NCBI RefSeq assembly: GCF_042657385.1
Contig: NZ_JBHSLA010000003.1
Coordinates: forward strand, 477,674-541,673
Length of the DNA stretch: 64,000 nucleotides
DNA from: Algorimicrobium hallyeonense
GTDB lineage: Bacteria; Bacteroidota; Bacteroidia; Flavobacteriales; Flavobacteriaceae
Reading direction: 5' to 3'
In this document: positions 39,001 through 45,611 of the stretch, piece after piece
Numbering within the stretch: position 1 is the stretch's first letter
Layout of the letters: each line of letters starts with the position of its first letter
The notes under the pieces: generated by a model
What the model saw: the letters and a program-made list of their open reading frames with translations, nothing else
Databases searched by the model: none
Told to the model about the DNA's origin: nothing
Program-made: the position numbers and the translations under genes

Positions 39001-39524
39001 GCTGTTCCTAAGACATTTGGGATGGTGATTTCACAACTGGCATCTAAATTAACATTTCTATCTATACCTGGGGTTAAAACAGGGGCTTCATTATCTAAAA
39101 CGGTGACAACAAAATTGCAAATTTGTCCGGTAGCCGTATTTCCTGAATCGCGTTCTTCATAGGTTACGGTCGTAGGACCATCTGGAAAGGTGTCGCCAAT
39201 TCCAAGAGCTGATGTTAATACCATTGATCCGCCAATTAAATCTGTTGTAGGCATGGTATAGGTAACAACTGCACCACAAGTGCCGGGATCTACGTTTACT
39301 GAAAAATCTGTTGGACAGGAAGTAATCGCACGACTTGTTGAACTTTCAGTGAAAGATTCTTCAAAATCCGGTCGCAATGACACATAATCATTTAGCGGAT
39401 TACTGAAAAAAGTACCCTGATTAATATTTGCAGAAAAATAATCTGAACTTATTGGTTTAGAAAAACCTTGAACACTAAAAGTAATAACAATTAGTAATAA
39501 CGAGTAGAAAGTAATTTTTTTCAT
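30087..39524 (-). CDS. Giant HYR-repeat surface protein, T9SS cargo (3145 aa)
   Basis: Domains in order: signal peptide 1-22 (SVQGFSKP region); HYR/Ig-like units about 60-300; two near-identical 84-residue units about 300-460 (VQCTSNVPIADILVVTDEAD); nine near-identical 76-residue units 461-1144 (AQCEVTTLTAPTATDNCGG, WTYDDGNGNTSTQTQNV); an HYR unit to about 1230; Big2-like Ig units (GGTWTSSNTSIATVTNAGVI); carbohydrate-binding-like beta-sandwiches about 1500-1950; further Ig-like units; a LamG jellyroll about 2297-2470 (LVFDGTDDNISFATNYGLN); a module with LVGNPYASAIDADMF; the paralogous C-terminal module from about 2913; sorting domain about 3065-3145. It is probably a long surface adhesin or filament-like protein exported by the T9SS. 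Ligand unknown. Confidence 0.92.
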   Translation of the reverse strand: MKKITFYSLLLIVITFSVQGFSKPISSDYFSANINQGTFFSNPLNDYVSLRPDFEESFTESSTSRAITSCPTDFSVNVDPGTCGAVVTYTMPTTDLIGGSMVLTSALGIGDTFPDGPTTVTYEERDSGNTATGQICNFVVTVLDNEAPVLTPGIDRNVNLDASCEITIPNVLGTATDNCDVASITQNPIAGFVISAVHNQTINVTVTATDDSGNTDVETVVLTAIDVINPVTPTLADLTGECSVTATAPTTTDACSGTITGTTTDPLTYNTQGTYTIVWNFDDGNGNDINVNQTVIVDDTQNPTVSNPAPINVQCTSNVPIADILVVTDEADNCSTPVVTFVGDVSDGNSNPEVITRTYSVTDAAGNSINVEQTITINDTQNPTASNPAPINVQCASGVPIADILVVTDEADNCSTPIVAFVGDVSDGNSNPEVITRTYSVTDAAGNSINVEQTITINDSIDPTPDNATLSDIPAQCEVTTLTAPTATDNCGGTVTVTNDATLPISTQGTTVVTWTYDDGNGNTSTQTQNVIIDDITAPTPVVATLADVTAQCEVTTLTAPTATDNCGGTVTVTNDATLPISTQGTTVVTWTYDDGNGNTSTQTQNVVIADITAPTPDVATLGDVTAECEVTTLTAPTATDNCGGTVTVTNDATLPISTQGTIVVTWTYDDGNGNTSTQTQNVIIDDITAPTPDVTTLANVTAECEVTTLTAPTATDNCGGTVTVTNDATLPISTQGTTVVTWTYDDGNGNTSTQTQNVIIDDITAPTPDVTTLANVTAECEVTTLADPTATDNCGGTVTVTNDATLPISTQGTTVVTWTYDDGNGNTSTQTQNVIIDDITAPTPVVATLADVTAQCEVTTLTAPTATDNCGGTVTVTNDATLPISTQGTTVVTWTYDDGNGNTSTQTQNVIIDDITAPTPDVATLANVTAQCEVTTLTAPTATDNCGGTVTVTNDATLPISTQGTTVVTWTYDDGNGNTSTQTQNVVIDDVTAPIADIATLANVTAECEVATLTAPTATDNCGGTVTVTNDASLPITTQDTTVVTWTYDDGNGNTSTQTQNVIIDDITAPTPDIATLANVTAQCEVTTLTAPTATDNCGGTVTVTNDATLPISTQGTTVVTWTYDDGNGNASTQTQNVVILDTTAPNAVCQNFTVTLDEFGNATISETDIDNGSTDNCGVQSISLNNTIFDCSNLGANTVTLTVRDLSGNVSTCTATVTVLDPAANADVHIINTIANNDSPIAICDGENITFNADTTTDSGASPIYNWFIDGTSFGTNNPTFTPFTPLPVGTHTIYVEMQSSLSACIAPVPSNTITVTVNAAPAVTSPAQICIGDTGNLTPNSGGTWTSSNTSIATVTNAGVITPAAPGNVTFTFTSSATTCSSTTNNLTINALPIISNLPSNSDICVNETHTLYPTSGGIWTSSNNGIATISNAGVITGVNPGNATFTYTNTATGCSATSASIEVLDIPVITSVTASNNPVCAGDASILTANVLGAGGNNATLVNYNFNSGSSYLNSSIVDGNEASGITSNINGTIDFNRPNNQGEPTTPTAFTPNTTAGGALRQIDDWEDGGGWGGSDDAGNWRFNLGGTSLPTYQDFRVYFQASRATGLGGYKNILIDFRSPNINGGNWVNGHRTLPLPEGNSNWVDINFPLPAGVNNPNNLEIRLRVNDASTFNYICGWGSCITWAEREPHVLIDNFQVQATTSGSNFEYAWIANTGANAGLPAGAGTASSTNNEITVNPQVNTIYTVIVTNSDGCPATQTVPVNVFAVPSLSVLADYCPAPPNNNFVQLVADGLGFVSYEWNTGETTPSIFVDIAGTYQVIGTTINGCTVSATINVATELVVNGDFQQGNIGFTSDYTYHADVAGNNELVDDTGTNGYSITTNGQNVHPNFWGFDNTTGAGNFMAVNGHGSGLIVWQQANVTVLPSTTYYFSAYGMSLNDQWRSSRRARLTFNVGGINVGTTPTLPNRPDNNNPGSDNWTRFYGTYTTGPAETSVDIEIRNLNNSASGNDFGIDDISFATLSTFIRLTTPAGTDNQTVCQDSPITEITYDIGGGLTPPNITGLPAGLTTTFDGLEYTIAGTPTAFGTFNYTITTTSSCDVKSATGTITVNEAPIATINTTPITVCQSSSSILLDVSLTGGATVGDSGSGWSTSGTGTFDDNFSLTPTYTFGAGETGTITLTFTTNTPAGPCDEATTNIDIDITPYIIATAGPDQSTSNCANATVTLAANNSAGNWTASPNTGFFSDPTAYNSTFTGESGETYILTWTATNVSPCGDTTDAVEITIPNCGTNLVFDGTDDNISFATNYGLNSGSFSVEAWVKPNTVTGTQTIVSKRNGNNLNSGYDLSLINNRLYFRWNSSQIFATQTMNNTKWYHVAVTYDGNYTMYIDGFEVRSATAGASPTGNTNKALIGAMDRTNMSPTNHFGGGIDEVRIWNTAISQTQIREMMNQEIQANGANVSGGVVPINISGGLQWNNLIGYYQMNTGSQTSVLNGAIENIATSAMDGNLNGMTMNQNETAPIPYISGTNNNWDNQNTWINGAVQQIPNSNVNSINGQRQTWNIVRTASNVTSGNRPTTVLGLLVDSNRYSITNEQSLRVTNYLKIDGVLDLEGESQLLQNMNSIVDYNGTGYMERDQQGTSNRFNYNYWGSPVSTDGVLGARTYTLSGIISNAGWTSGNNGSLSPLTLSSRWIYSFSEGLQDTYSEWEYKGNAGDFEVGLGFTMKGPGPASPVDTQNYIFRGQPNNGTITAKVSSTSGINQTLVGNPYASAIDADMFIRDNIPGGNAGTSGSIDGSLYLWKQSTTNNSHITANYQGGYATYNLSGGNPAVSSPGINGVGDANLAIPKRYIPVAQGFFVTAAASSDQVTNDVVFKNSQRIFIKESSGNSEFFRGTNNSEINRENEEVTNDIQRIRVQFTTPENAIRPLLLAFTPENLASEGFDYGYDALNTDDNPSDMSFQIEDGKYIIQGVGEFNAENMYPVTIDMGMTGNAEIELTDLENFDADPDVFVYDALLGTYTRINVTPYQTNLDAGTHEGRFYIVFQEDNVLSTETDEFPHVIVNYLNSTNQIYIKVPYSMDIKQVYLVNMLGQTIKSWNSTNAPLSQECKIPVRQLSEGNYIIKVQTTDNQTINKKVIVKMQ
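36093..38144 (-). repeat. Nine in-frame 228-bp tandem repeats in the giant surface protein
   Basis: Nine consecutive units of exactly 228 bp (76 residues; 9 x 228 = 2052 bp). Each unit has the core CEVTTLTAPTATDNCGGTVT and a WTYDDGNGN turn. Differences between units are few and scattered (Q/E before C, V/D/I before ATL, one ADP for TAP), and DNA identity is very high, pointing to recent expansion or gene conversion. The repeats keep the opposite strand open for 650 codons, which is a shadow and not a gene. Confidence 0.95.
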
Positions 39525-39844
39525 AATAGCGGTTAATTTTTTAACAATAAACAGTCAGAAACTTCTTAAAATCGGTTTTAAATAAATACATGATTAGAAA
39601 TTACTTACATCTGCTATTATTAATTATGTAAACTGAGGGAGCCCAAAATTAACCTATGAAAATGCGGTCGAGAAATTTATTCGGTAAACGGTTAATATAC
39701 TCTTTGTATTTAATTAATTTGTAGAAAACGACTCACTTTTTAATGTAAAGTACATTGTGTCAGTTGGTTCTGACTAATTACTTGTAATTGGTATTTTATT
39801 AGGGATGTGCAGAAAAGTTTCTATCGAGTAACGTTATAATAAAT
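39525..39844. other. Long leader/promoter region of the giant surface-protein gene
   Basis: This AT-rich stretch has no credible gene. It probably holds the promoter and an untranslated leader of the 3145-residue protein; on the minus strand TAATAATAGC near 39618 resembles the -7-like TATATTAGC of the neighbouring genes, but no clear full promoter is seen. Confidence 0.4.
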
Positions 39845-39867
39845 CCGACGAAATGCATTTTGCATTT
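39845..39867 (-). promoter_or_regulatory. GAAATGCA element upstream of the giant surface-protein gene
   Basis: GACGAAATGCA (39847-39857) is followed by TTTTGCATTTT, so that AAATGCA-TTT-TGCATTT forms an inverted repeat. The minus-strand text TGCATTTCGTCG matches the outer half of the element upstream of the 1709-residue protein base for base. It is 320 bases from the start codon, farther than in the other genes. A weaker look-alike (GCATTTTCATAGG on the minus strand, near 39656-39670) is closer to the gene. Confidence 0.5.
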
Positions 39868-39930
39868 TAGGTGGTTGATTAAATCTGAAATCTATGTATC
39901 ACACGTAATTTATTATTAGTATTTCTTCTT

Positions 39931-39972
39931 AAAAAAAAAAGCGTCCCGAGAGATAAATTATCTTTCGGGATA
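39931..39972 (-). terminator. Intrinsic terminator of the DoxDA-like gene
   Basis: Stem TCCCGAGAGATAA/TTATCTTTCGGGA (one mismatch) with a very short loop, followed on the minus strand by ten T residues, 30 bases past the stop codon. Confidence 0.88.
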
Positions 39973-40001
39973 CTTTCTAGGTTAAATATAAAACAAGCGT
40001 T

Positions 40002-41015
40002 TTAATTCACATTAATTTCCCAAGTTAATCCACTAATATCGGTTAGCTTTAAAACATGTCTGCCATTCGGGTTGTTACCCGTTTCGTTTAAAGGAATTGA
40101 GATATCCGCTTTTGCTCCCAATGGAATAATTAAACTATGTACTCCCGGTTTTATTTTCGCTACATAATGATTATTAATCTGCTCTGCAGGGAATCGTGAT
40201 AAATCAGTTCCATTTAAAGACAGGATTGTTTTACCATGGGAATCCATTAATTCCAAACCTATTAAAAAGGAACCATACACATCCACACCTTCCACACGAT
40301 ATACTTGAAATTCTAAAGTGTTATTAGAAAAAGATGCTTGGCTTAATTCTAATTTTGGTTTGATGGATTTATTATGAAGCGTTCCAAAAACACCGCCATG
40401 AAAATATTGATTGGTAAATAGTGTTAATGAAAAAATGGCTAAAGAACCGAACAAAACAATCGGTTTTAAATTTTTAATCGGTAAAATGCCTGAACCTAAA
40501 AAGCCAAACCATTTGGTTCCTGTAAAGGCATAATTTTTGTCCATGAGTAATTTATCTAACGAATAATGGCCACTACCACTTAGAAACAAGGTGAAACCGG
40601 AGGCAATTCCTAATACACCAATTTGCCATTCATCTAAGCAGGTGGTACCAATCCATCCGGAACCGAGCAAAATACCCATGGCTAAAAAGAAAACCCCAAT
40701 ACTCATGAGTCGCGTGAAAAACCCTAACATAATTAGGAGACCAACAATACCTTCTACGATGGTGAAAATAACCATGGCCCACCATAAAGCATCTGGATTT
40801 AATACCAAATATTCAATTATGGGTTTAATACCTAATGCGTTGGGAAGAAAATGATTGAATTTTTCGCCTATATAACCCGCTTCTTCAGGGTTTAACTTAT
40901 TTGCTAATGCTACGCGACGCCAAAAGGCTGAAAAGTAGGTCCATCCTACAACTAGGCGGATGGCTAATGTAAAAAGTCCAGCCGTGTTATACGACTGATT
41001 TGAAAATTGTTTCAT
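40002..41015 (-). CDS. DoxD-DoxA fusion, thiosulfate:quinone oxidoreductase-like membrane protein
   Basis: The 337-residue protein joins two parts that are separate subunits in Acidianus TQO. Residues about 10-155 are a DoxX/DoxD-type four-helix membrane domain (AIRLVVGWTYFSAFWRRVAL, then IFTIVEGIVGLLIMLGFFTR). A further membrane segment at about 183-200 is followed by a DoxA-like periplasmic beta domain (about 210-337; EFQVYRVEGVDVYGSFLIGL, GRHVLKLTDISGLTWEINV). TQO passes electrons from thiosulfate to quinone, but DoxDA fusions of Bacteroidota are not well characterised, so the substrate is uncertain. The gene follows a small exported-protein gene by 39 bases, likely one operon. Confidence 0.8.
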   Translation of the reverse strand: MKQFSNQSYNTAGLFTLAIRLVVGWTYFSAFWRRVALANKLNPEEAGYIGEKFNHFLPNALGIKPIIEYLVLNPDALWWAMVIFTIVEGIVGLLIMLGFFTRLMSIGVFFLAMGILLGSGWIGTTCLDEWQIGVLGIASGFTLFLSGSGHYSLDKLLMDKNYAFTGTKWFGFLGSGILPIKNLKPIVLFGSLAIFSLTLFTNQYFHGGVFGTLHNKSIKPKLELSQASFSNNTLEFQVYRVEGVDVYGSFLIGLELMDSHGKTILSLNGTDLSRFPAEQINNHYVAKIKPGVHSLIIPLGAKADISIPLNETGNNPNGRHVLKLTDISGLTWEINVN

Positions 41016-41054
41016 GTAAATTATATATATAAATGTTAAAAAAATAGGAGACTA

Positions 41055-41444
41055 CTAAACGTAAGTTGCTGTAGTATCTAATTTTAAACATTGATATAAT
41101 ATGTAGAGTGGTGGACTAAGGCCCGATGTTTTTTTACGGTAGTTTATGCCAATTCGGGGTTGTACATAAAGCGATAAATCTGCAACATTAATAGAAGGTT
41201 TAGTCGCTATTAATTTTAAAGTTTGAAGTTCAGTGGTTTTTACAACTTCAAATCCATCCACTGTTGTTAGTTGGCAGATTTCATAAACATGAGAAGCAAT
41301 TGTTTTGTGGGCAGGACGTTGAAAATCGATGTCCATCGTTCCTAAAAAGGTCTCTTTAGCCGAACACGGACTTAAAGCGAATAACATGGCAAGCATTAAA
41401 AAAATGCCTGACAACGTATTAGGATATGGATTTTTTTTCATCAT
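41055..41444 (-). CDS. Small exported hypothetical protein upstream of DoxDA
   Basis: The product has 129 residues with a signal peptide (about 1-29, ending SPCSAKE; starting at M1 or M2). The mature part contains beta-prone segments (FLGTMDIDFQRPAHKTI, LSLYVQPRIGINYRKK) and two separated cysteines. I recognise no family. It lies 39 bases before the DoxDA-like gene in the same direction, so a shared function in periplasmic redox or stress response is possible but unproven. Confidence 0.55.
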   Translation of the reverse strand: MMKKNPYPNTLSGIFLMLAMLFALSPCSAKETFLGTMDIDFQRPAHKTIASHVYEICQLTTVDGFEVVKTTELQTLKLIATKPSINVADLSLYVQPRIGINYRKKTSGLSPPLYILYQCLKLDTTATYV

Positions 41445-41487
41445 GAGATTTGCGAAACTATTCGTTTTTCAATCAGAAATAAAAATA

Positions 41488-41504
41488 TTAACAAATTTTG
41501 TTAA
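41488..41504. promoter_or_regulatory. 17-bp perfect palindrome between divergent genes
   Basis: TTAACAAATTTTGTTAA is a perfect inverted repeat of 8-bp arms around one T. It sits 44 bases from the start of the leftward DoxDA operon and 65 bases from the start of the rightward GEVED protein, as expected for an operator serving one or both. The regulator is unknown. Confidence 0.4.
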
Positions 41505-41568
41505 AATTAGTATGTCATCCTTTTACGTTTAATTTTACTAACTTGTTTGAAATCAAATTTTAAAACTT

Positions 41569-42894
41569 ATGAAAAAAATTACTTTAGCGCTTTTTTTACT
41601 ATCCCTTGGTATGCATGCGCAAACGTTTCCAAGCCCGTATTGCGAAATCACGGATGCTACAGATGTTATCGTTGAAGAAATAGCATCCGTAGATTTTGGC
41701 GGAACAATGATATCAAATTCGGATGTGGCTTCTGTATTAATTAACGAAACAGCAACGGTTGTAGCGGTAACCCAAGAAGACACATACACCATAGAAGTAA
41801 CTGGAAATACCTATGGACCTTTTGATACGAATATTGTTGCGTTCATAGATTGGAACCAAAATGAGGTGTTAGATGACGCTGGTGAGATATTTGAAATAGG
41901 AACACTGACTAATACGGACGGAACCGATGGGATATCCGTAACTTTTGATATCGTTATACCAACCGAGGCTGTTCTAGGTGAAACACGAATTAGACTTACT
42001 AAAACATATACCGATTCTGATTCGCCTGCTCAAATTAATCCTTGTGGGATTGAGTTTGATGCATTCGGTCAAGGTATTTATCCAGGATATGGGCAAGCAT
42101 TAGATTTTACCTTATTAGTTGAAGCACCAATTATTTTGCCGTTTCCAAGTCCTTACTGTGAAATTACAGATGCAAATGACGTTATAGTTGAAGAAATTTC
42201 ATCCGTAAATTTTGCAGGAACTAACATCGCTAATACGGATGCCACAACTGTTTTAATAGACGAAACAGCTACAGTGGTTAATATAGCGTTAAACGAAACC
42301 TATGCTTTGGAAGTCGCTGGAAACACGTATGGTCCTTTTGATACGGATATTGTTGCATTTATAGATTGGAACCAAAATGATATTTTAGATGATGCGGATG
42401 AAATATACGAAATAGGAACATTAATCAATACCAACGGAACCGATGGCGTTAGCGTCAGTATGGATGTTTTGGTGCCAACTGATGCCGTTTTAGGTGAAAC
42501 ACGCATAAGAATTACTAAAACATATACCGATTCCGACTCTCCAGCGGAAATAAATCCTTGTGGAATTGAATTTGATGCATTCGGTCAAGGCATTTACCCT
42601 GGATACGGCCAAGCACTGGATTTTACATTAAATATAACGCCTTTAAGTACGGATACGTTTGAAGTAAATGCGCTTTCTGTTTATCCTATTCCAACAAAAG
42701 ACTATTTGAATTTTAGTTATAAATCTACCATTCAAAGCGTAACCATTTTTAATATGTTGGGTCAGGAAGTTTATGCTCAAAATACGGCAGCATCTAAATT
42801 GGAATTGCAGGTTTCCGAATTAGCAACGGGTACATATCTTGTAAAATTACAAACAGAAGTTGGCACACATACGTTTAGATTTTTAAAACACTAA
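41569..42894 (+). CDS. Secreted protein with two GEVED-like domains and T9SS sorting domain
   Basis: The 441-residue product has a signal peptide (1-17, ending GMHAQ), two tandem copies of a roughly 171-residue GEVED-like unit and a C-terminal T9SS type A sorting domain (about 365-441; LSVYPIPTKDYLNFSY, TGTYLVKLQTEVG). Each unit starts FPSPYCEITDA and contains VAFIDWNQNE/VAFIDWNQND, VLGETRIR and NPCGIEFDAFGQGIYPGYGQ. Most differences between the two units are conservative. GEVED domains are beta-sandwiches of surface proteins whose ligand is usually not known. An intrinsic terminator follows. Confidence 0.88.
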   Translation: MKKITLALFLLSLGMHAQTFPSPYCEITDATDVIVEEIASVDFGGTMISNSDVASVLINETATVVAVTQEDTYTIEVTGNTYGPFDTNIVAFIDWNQNEVLDDAGEIFEIGTLTNTDGTDGISVTFDIVIPTEAVLGETRIRLTKTYTDSDSPAQINPCGIEFDAFGQGIYPGYGQALDFTLLVEAPIILPFPSPYCEITDANDVIVEEISSVNFAGTNIANTDATTVLIDETATVVNIALNETYALEVAGNTYGPFDTDIVAFIDWNQNDILDDADEIYEIGTLINTNGTDGVSVSMDVLVPTDAVLGETRIRITKTYTDSDSPAEINPCGIEFDAFGQGIYPGYGQALDFTLNITPLSTDTFEVNALSVYPIPTKDYLNFSYKSTIQSVTIFNMLGQEVYAQNTAASKLELQVSELATGTYLVKLQTEVGTHTFRFLKH

Positions 42895-42921
42895 CAAGTT
42901 TAATTTCTAATTGGCAATAAA

Positions 42922-42962
42922 CAAAAACTGAACAGAATTTATTTTCCTGTTCAGTTTTTGTA
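42922..42962 (+). terminator. Intrinsic terminator of the GEVED protein gene
   Basis: Stem CAAAAACTGAACAG/CTGTTCAGTTTTTG with an 11-base loop; its 3' arm supplies the T-run. It lies 28 bases past the stop codon. Confidence 0.85.
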
Positions 42963-43054
42963 TTTAGTAATTTCAGTTCACTTTTTATTTTTTACAGTCA
43001 AAAAACGCTTGGACTTGATTAGAAAATAAAAACAAAAAAAATTAACTTTACCAC

Positions 43055-44581
43055 ATGGCTATACTCGGAAATATTATCAAAGGTATTATTGAAATTAAAG
43101 ACACGTTTACGCCGGAATTGAATCCGGTGGAAGCGCAAAAAGAGGTGTTGAAAAATTTGCTTACCAAAGCGGAAAACACAGAATTTGGCAAGCATTATAA
43201 GTTTGAATCTATTTTAGATTCGGCAGATATGGCAACCGCCTTTTCAGATACAGTTCCGTATTTCGATTATAATAAAATTCAAAAAGAATGGTGGTATCGC
43301 TATCAAAATGGGGAAGACCATATTACCTGGCCTGGCCATCCGAATTATTTCGCATTAAGTTCAGGCACAACAGGAAAAAGCAGTAAGCGTATTCCGGTAA
43401 CGGATGATATGATAGATGCTATAAAACAAGCAGGGATCAATCAAGTATTCGCTTTAAGTAATTTTGATTTTGAAGCCGATTTTTTCGAAAAGGAAATCAT
43501 GATGCTGGGGAGTTCTACAGATTTGCAAGAAAACAAAGAGCATTTAGAAGGCGAAATCAGTGGTATTACAGCCAGTAATATTCCGTTTTGGTTTCGTGGT
43601 TATTATAAGCCAGGGGAAGATATTGCCAAAATTGAAGATTGGGATGAGCGCGTGCAGCGCATTGCCGACAATGCTAAAAATTGGGACATTGGTGCCATTA
43701 GTGGCATTCCATCTTGGATAGAACTCATGTTGGAAAAAGTGATTGCGCAACATAACTTAAAGCATATTCACGAAATATGGCCCAATCTGCAAGTTTACAC
43801 GTCTGGAGGTGTGGCTTTTAGCCCGTATGAAAAAAGTTTTAATGCCTTAATGGGACGGCCAATTACGGTGATTGACACCTATTTAGCGTCTGAAGGTTTT
43901 ATGGCATTTCAAGCCAGACCAGAAACCGATGCTATGCAATTGGTGACTGATAATGGAATCTATTTTGAGTTTGTTCCAATGAAACCCGAATATATTAATG
44001 AAGATGGCTCTTTGGTTCCAGAGGCGCCTTCTCTAACGTTAGAAGATGTGCAAACCAACCAAGATTATGTATTAATAATCAGTACCGTAAGTGGTGCTTG
44101 GCGTTACGAAATTGGTGATACGGTTGAATTTACAAACGTCGAGCGCGCCGAAATAAAAATAACAGGACGCACCAAATTTTTTCTAAATACGGTGGGGTCC
44201 CAATTATCCGTGAATAAAATGGATGATGCCATGCAGCAATTAGAGCAAAAATTCAATACAAAAATCCCTGAATATACTATTTGTGCACAACGTGGCGCTG
44301 ATGATGAATTTTATCATAGTTGGTATATTGGGAGTGAAGATTCATTGAATTCAGATGATGTGGCCGAAGCTTTAGATGGTTTTTTAAAGGCGGCCAATAA
44401 GAATTATAAAGTGGCGCGTGGAAAAGCCTTAAAAGGTGTGAAAGTGCAAATCATTCCACCAGCAATTTTTCATGAATGGAGTGCGGCCAACAAGAAAAAA
44501 GGTGGCCAAGTAAAAATGGAACGGGTTATGAAAGAAGATAAATTTCAGGATTGGGAGGCCTTTGTTAGTTCACAGAAGTAG
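43055..44581 (+). CDS. GH3-family acyl-adenylating enzyme
   Basis: The 508-residue protein belongs to the GH3 (auxin-responsive promoter) family of the ANL adenylating superfamily. In plants these join amino acids to auxin or jasmonate through an acyl-adenylate. The nucleotide-binding motif SSGTTGKSSKRIPVTDDM (about residues 108-125) is clear, followed by YTSGGVAFSPYEKS, YLASEGFMAFQ and the C-terminal ITGRTKFFLNTVGSQLS hinge. Length fits the bacterial members, which are common in Bacteroidota but of unknown substrate. Its 3' end overlaps the convergent gene by 17 bases. Confidence 0.9.
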   Translation: MAILGNIIKGIIEIKDTFTPELNPVEAQKEVLKNLLTKAENTEFGKHYKFESILDSADMATAFSDTVPYFDYNKIQKEWWYRYQNGEDHITWPGHPNYFALSSGTTGKSSKRIPVTDDMIDAIKQAGINQVFALSNFDFEADFFEKEIMMLGSSTDLQENKEHLEGEISGITASNIPFWFRGYYKPGEDIAKIEDWDERVQRIADNAKNWDIGAISGIPSWIELMLEKVIAQHNLKHIHEIWPNLQVYTSGGVAFSPYEKSFNALMGRPITVIDTYLASEGFMAFQARPETDAMQLVTDNGIYFEFVPMKPEYINEDGSLVPEAPSLTLEDVQTNQDYVLIISTVSGAWRYEIGDTVEFTNVERAEIKITGRTKFFLNTVGSQLSVNKMDDAMQQLEQKFNTKIPEYTICAQRGADDEFYHSWYIGSEDSLNSDDVAEALDGFLKAANKNYKVARGKALKGVKVQIIPPAIFHEWSAANKKKGGQVKMERVMKEDKFQDWEAFVSSQK

Positions 44582-45194
44582 CATCTTCAGGAACCACGCC
44601 ATCCCGTTCGTTAACAATATCCATGATTTCTTCAGGTGAAAGATAAAATTTTTCGATACGTAATTTATAGGAAGGTGTAATATCGGCATTATTCAAAATA
44701 AAATCTTTTGTTTTTAGAATATAGGATTCCATACCGTGAGCAACGGCAAAGGTATCCGCAGCACGTTCGGCCTCAATAATGTGGTTTTCGGAAAGCAGGT
44801 ACTTAACACCAAACCAAATAAGATTCAGATTACTGCGGTCCTGATAATCCATTATATGACCGAGTTCGTGACCTATCCAGCCTATTAAAATAGCCGATGG
44901 AATATCTTTAGTGGAAAACTCTTTATCCGAAATTTTAAATCGTTCACTGATTAAAATCACATAGTCGCGATATTCTCTCGGCTTAAAAAAACTGCCAAAT
45001 TTAGGCTGTGCCTGCATGGTGGATTTTTTTATATTTTTTTTAAACTTAATTTCAATGCCAACATCGCGTAAGGTTGGATAAAAATCCAAAGCCGCTTTGG
45101 CTTCTTTTTCTATAGATTTAGGAATGGTTTGTTGTGCGTACTTGTTCGTCGTTGTCATAAATAGTATTAAAAATATAATGGGTTTTATAGCCAT
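44565..45194 (-). CDS. Exported HExxH metallopeptidase-like protein
   Basis: The product contains IGHELGHIMDYQDRS, a zinc-binding HExxH with further acidic residues downstream (ENHIIEAERAADTFAVAHGM, where E-x-x-A-D could give the third ligand, as in gluzincins). I place the start at MAIKPIIFLILFMTT, giving a signal peptide ending KYAQQ (209 residues); an in-frame extension of 26 codons upstream lacks signal-peptide character. It is therefore probably a periplasmic or surface protease; its substrate is unknown. It is convergent with the GH3-family gene with a 17-base overlap of coding ends. Confidence 0.75.
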   Translation of the reverse strand: MAIKPIIFLILFMTTTNKYAQQTIPKSIEKEAKAALDFYPTLRDVGIEIKFKKNIKKSTMQAQPKFGSFFKPREYRDYVILISERFKISDKEFSTKDIPSAILIGWIGHELGHIMDYQDRSNLNLIWFGVKYLLSENHIIEAERAADTFAVAHGMESYILKTKDFILNNADITPSYKLRIEKFYLSPEEIMDIVNERDGVVPEDATSVN

Positions 45195-45611
45195 GTTCGT
45201 ATAACTCATAATTGTAAAATCGTTTTGGAATCTAAATTCACTGCCTTCCAAAATAAAATGTGTGATTTTCATTTTTAGGAATTGTATCCAGATGCATAGA
45301 TCATACTAAATTAAAATGGCGTCTTTTTCGCCGTGACTTCCTAAATGAATTCTGTGAACACAAGTTACGCGGTTTTGATTGTTTTTTTAAACGGATTAGA
45401 TGCTAATCTTGACCCAAATGAATAAATGCGTTTTCCTATTGAAATATTCTAGAAAATAAGCTGTATTGTTTGGTAAATGCTATGAGGTCATTCCTTATTA
45501 TATATTTTAATTCCTGTTAAGCTTTTTCTATTCAAATTGAAACCCTATTTTTAGTGACGGTTTTAATTAGGTAATTTTTTAGGTCTTTAATCTTAGATAA
45601 ATCAACCCGTC
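45195..45611. other. Intergenic region upstream of sdhCAB
   Basis: About 400 bases between divergent genes with no credible reading frame. It must hold the promoter of sdhCAB; TAATCTTAG near 45590 is only a weak match to a -7 box. No palindrome or RNA structure stood out. Confidence 0.4.
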
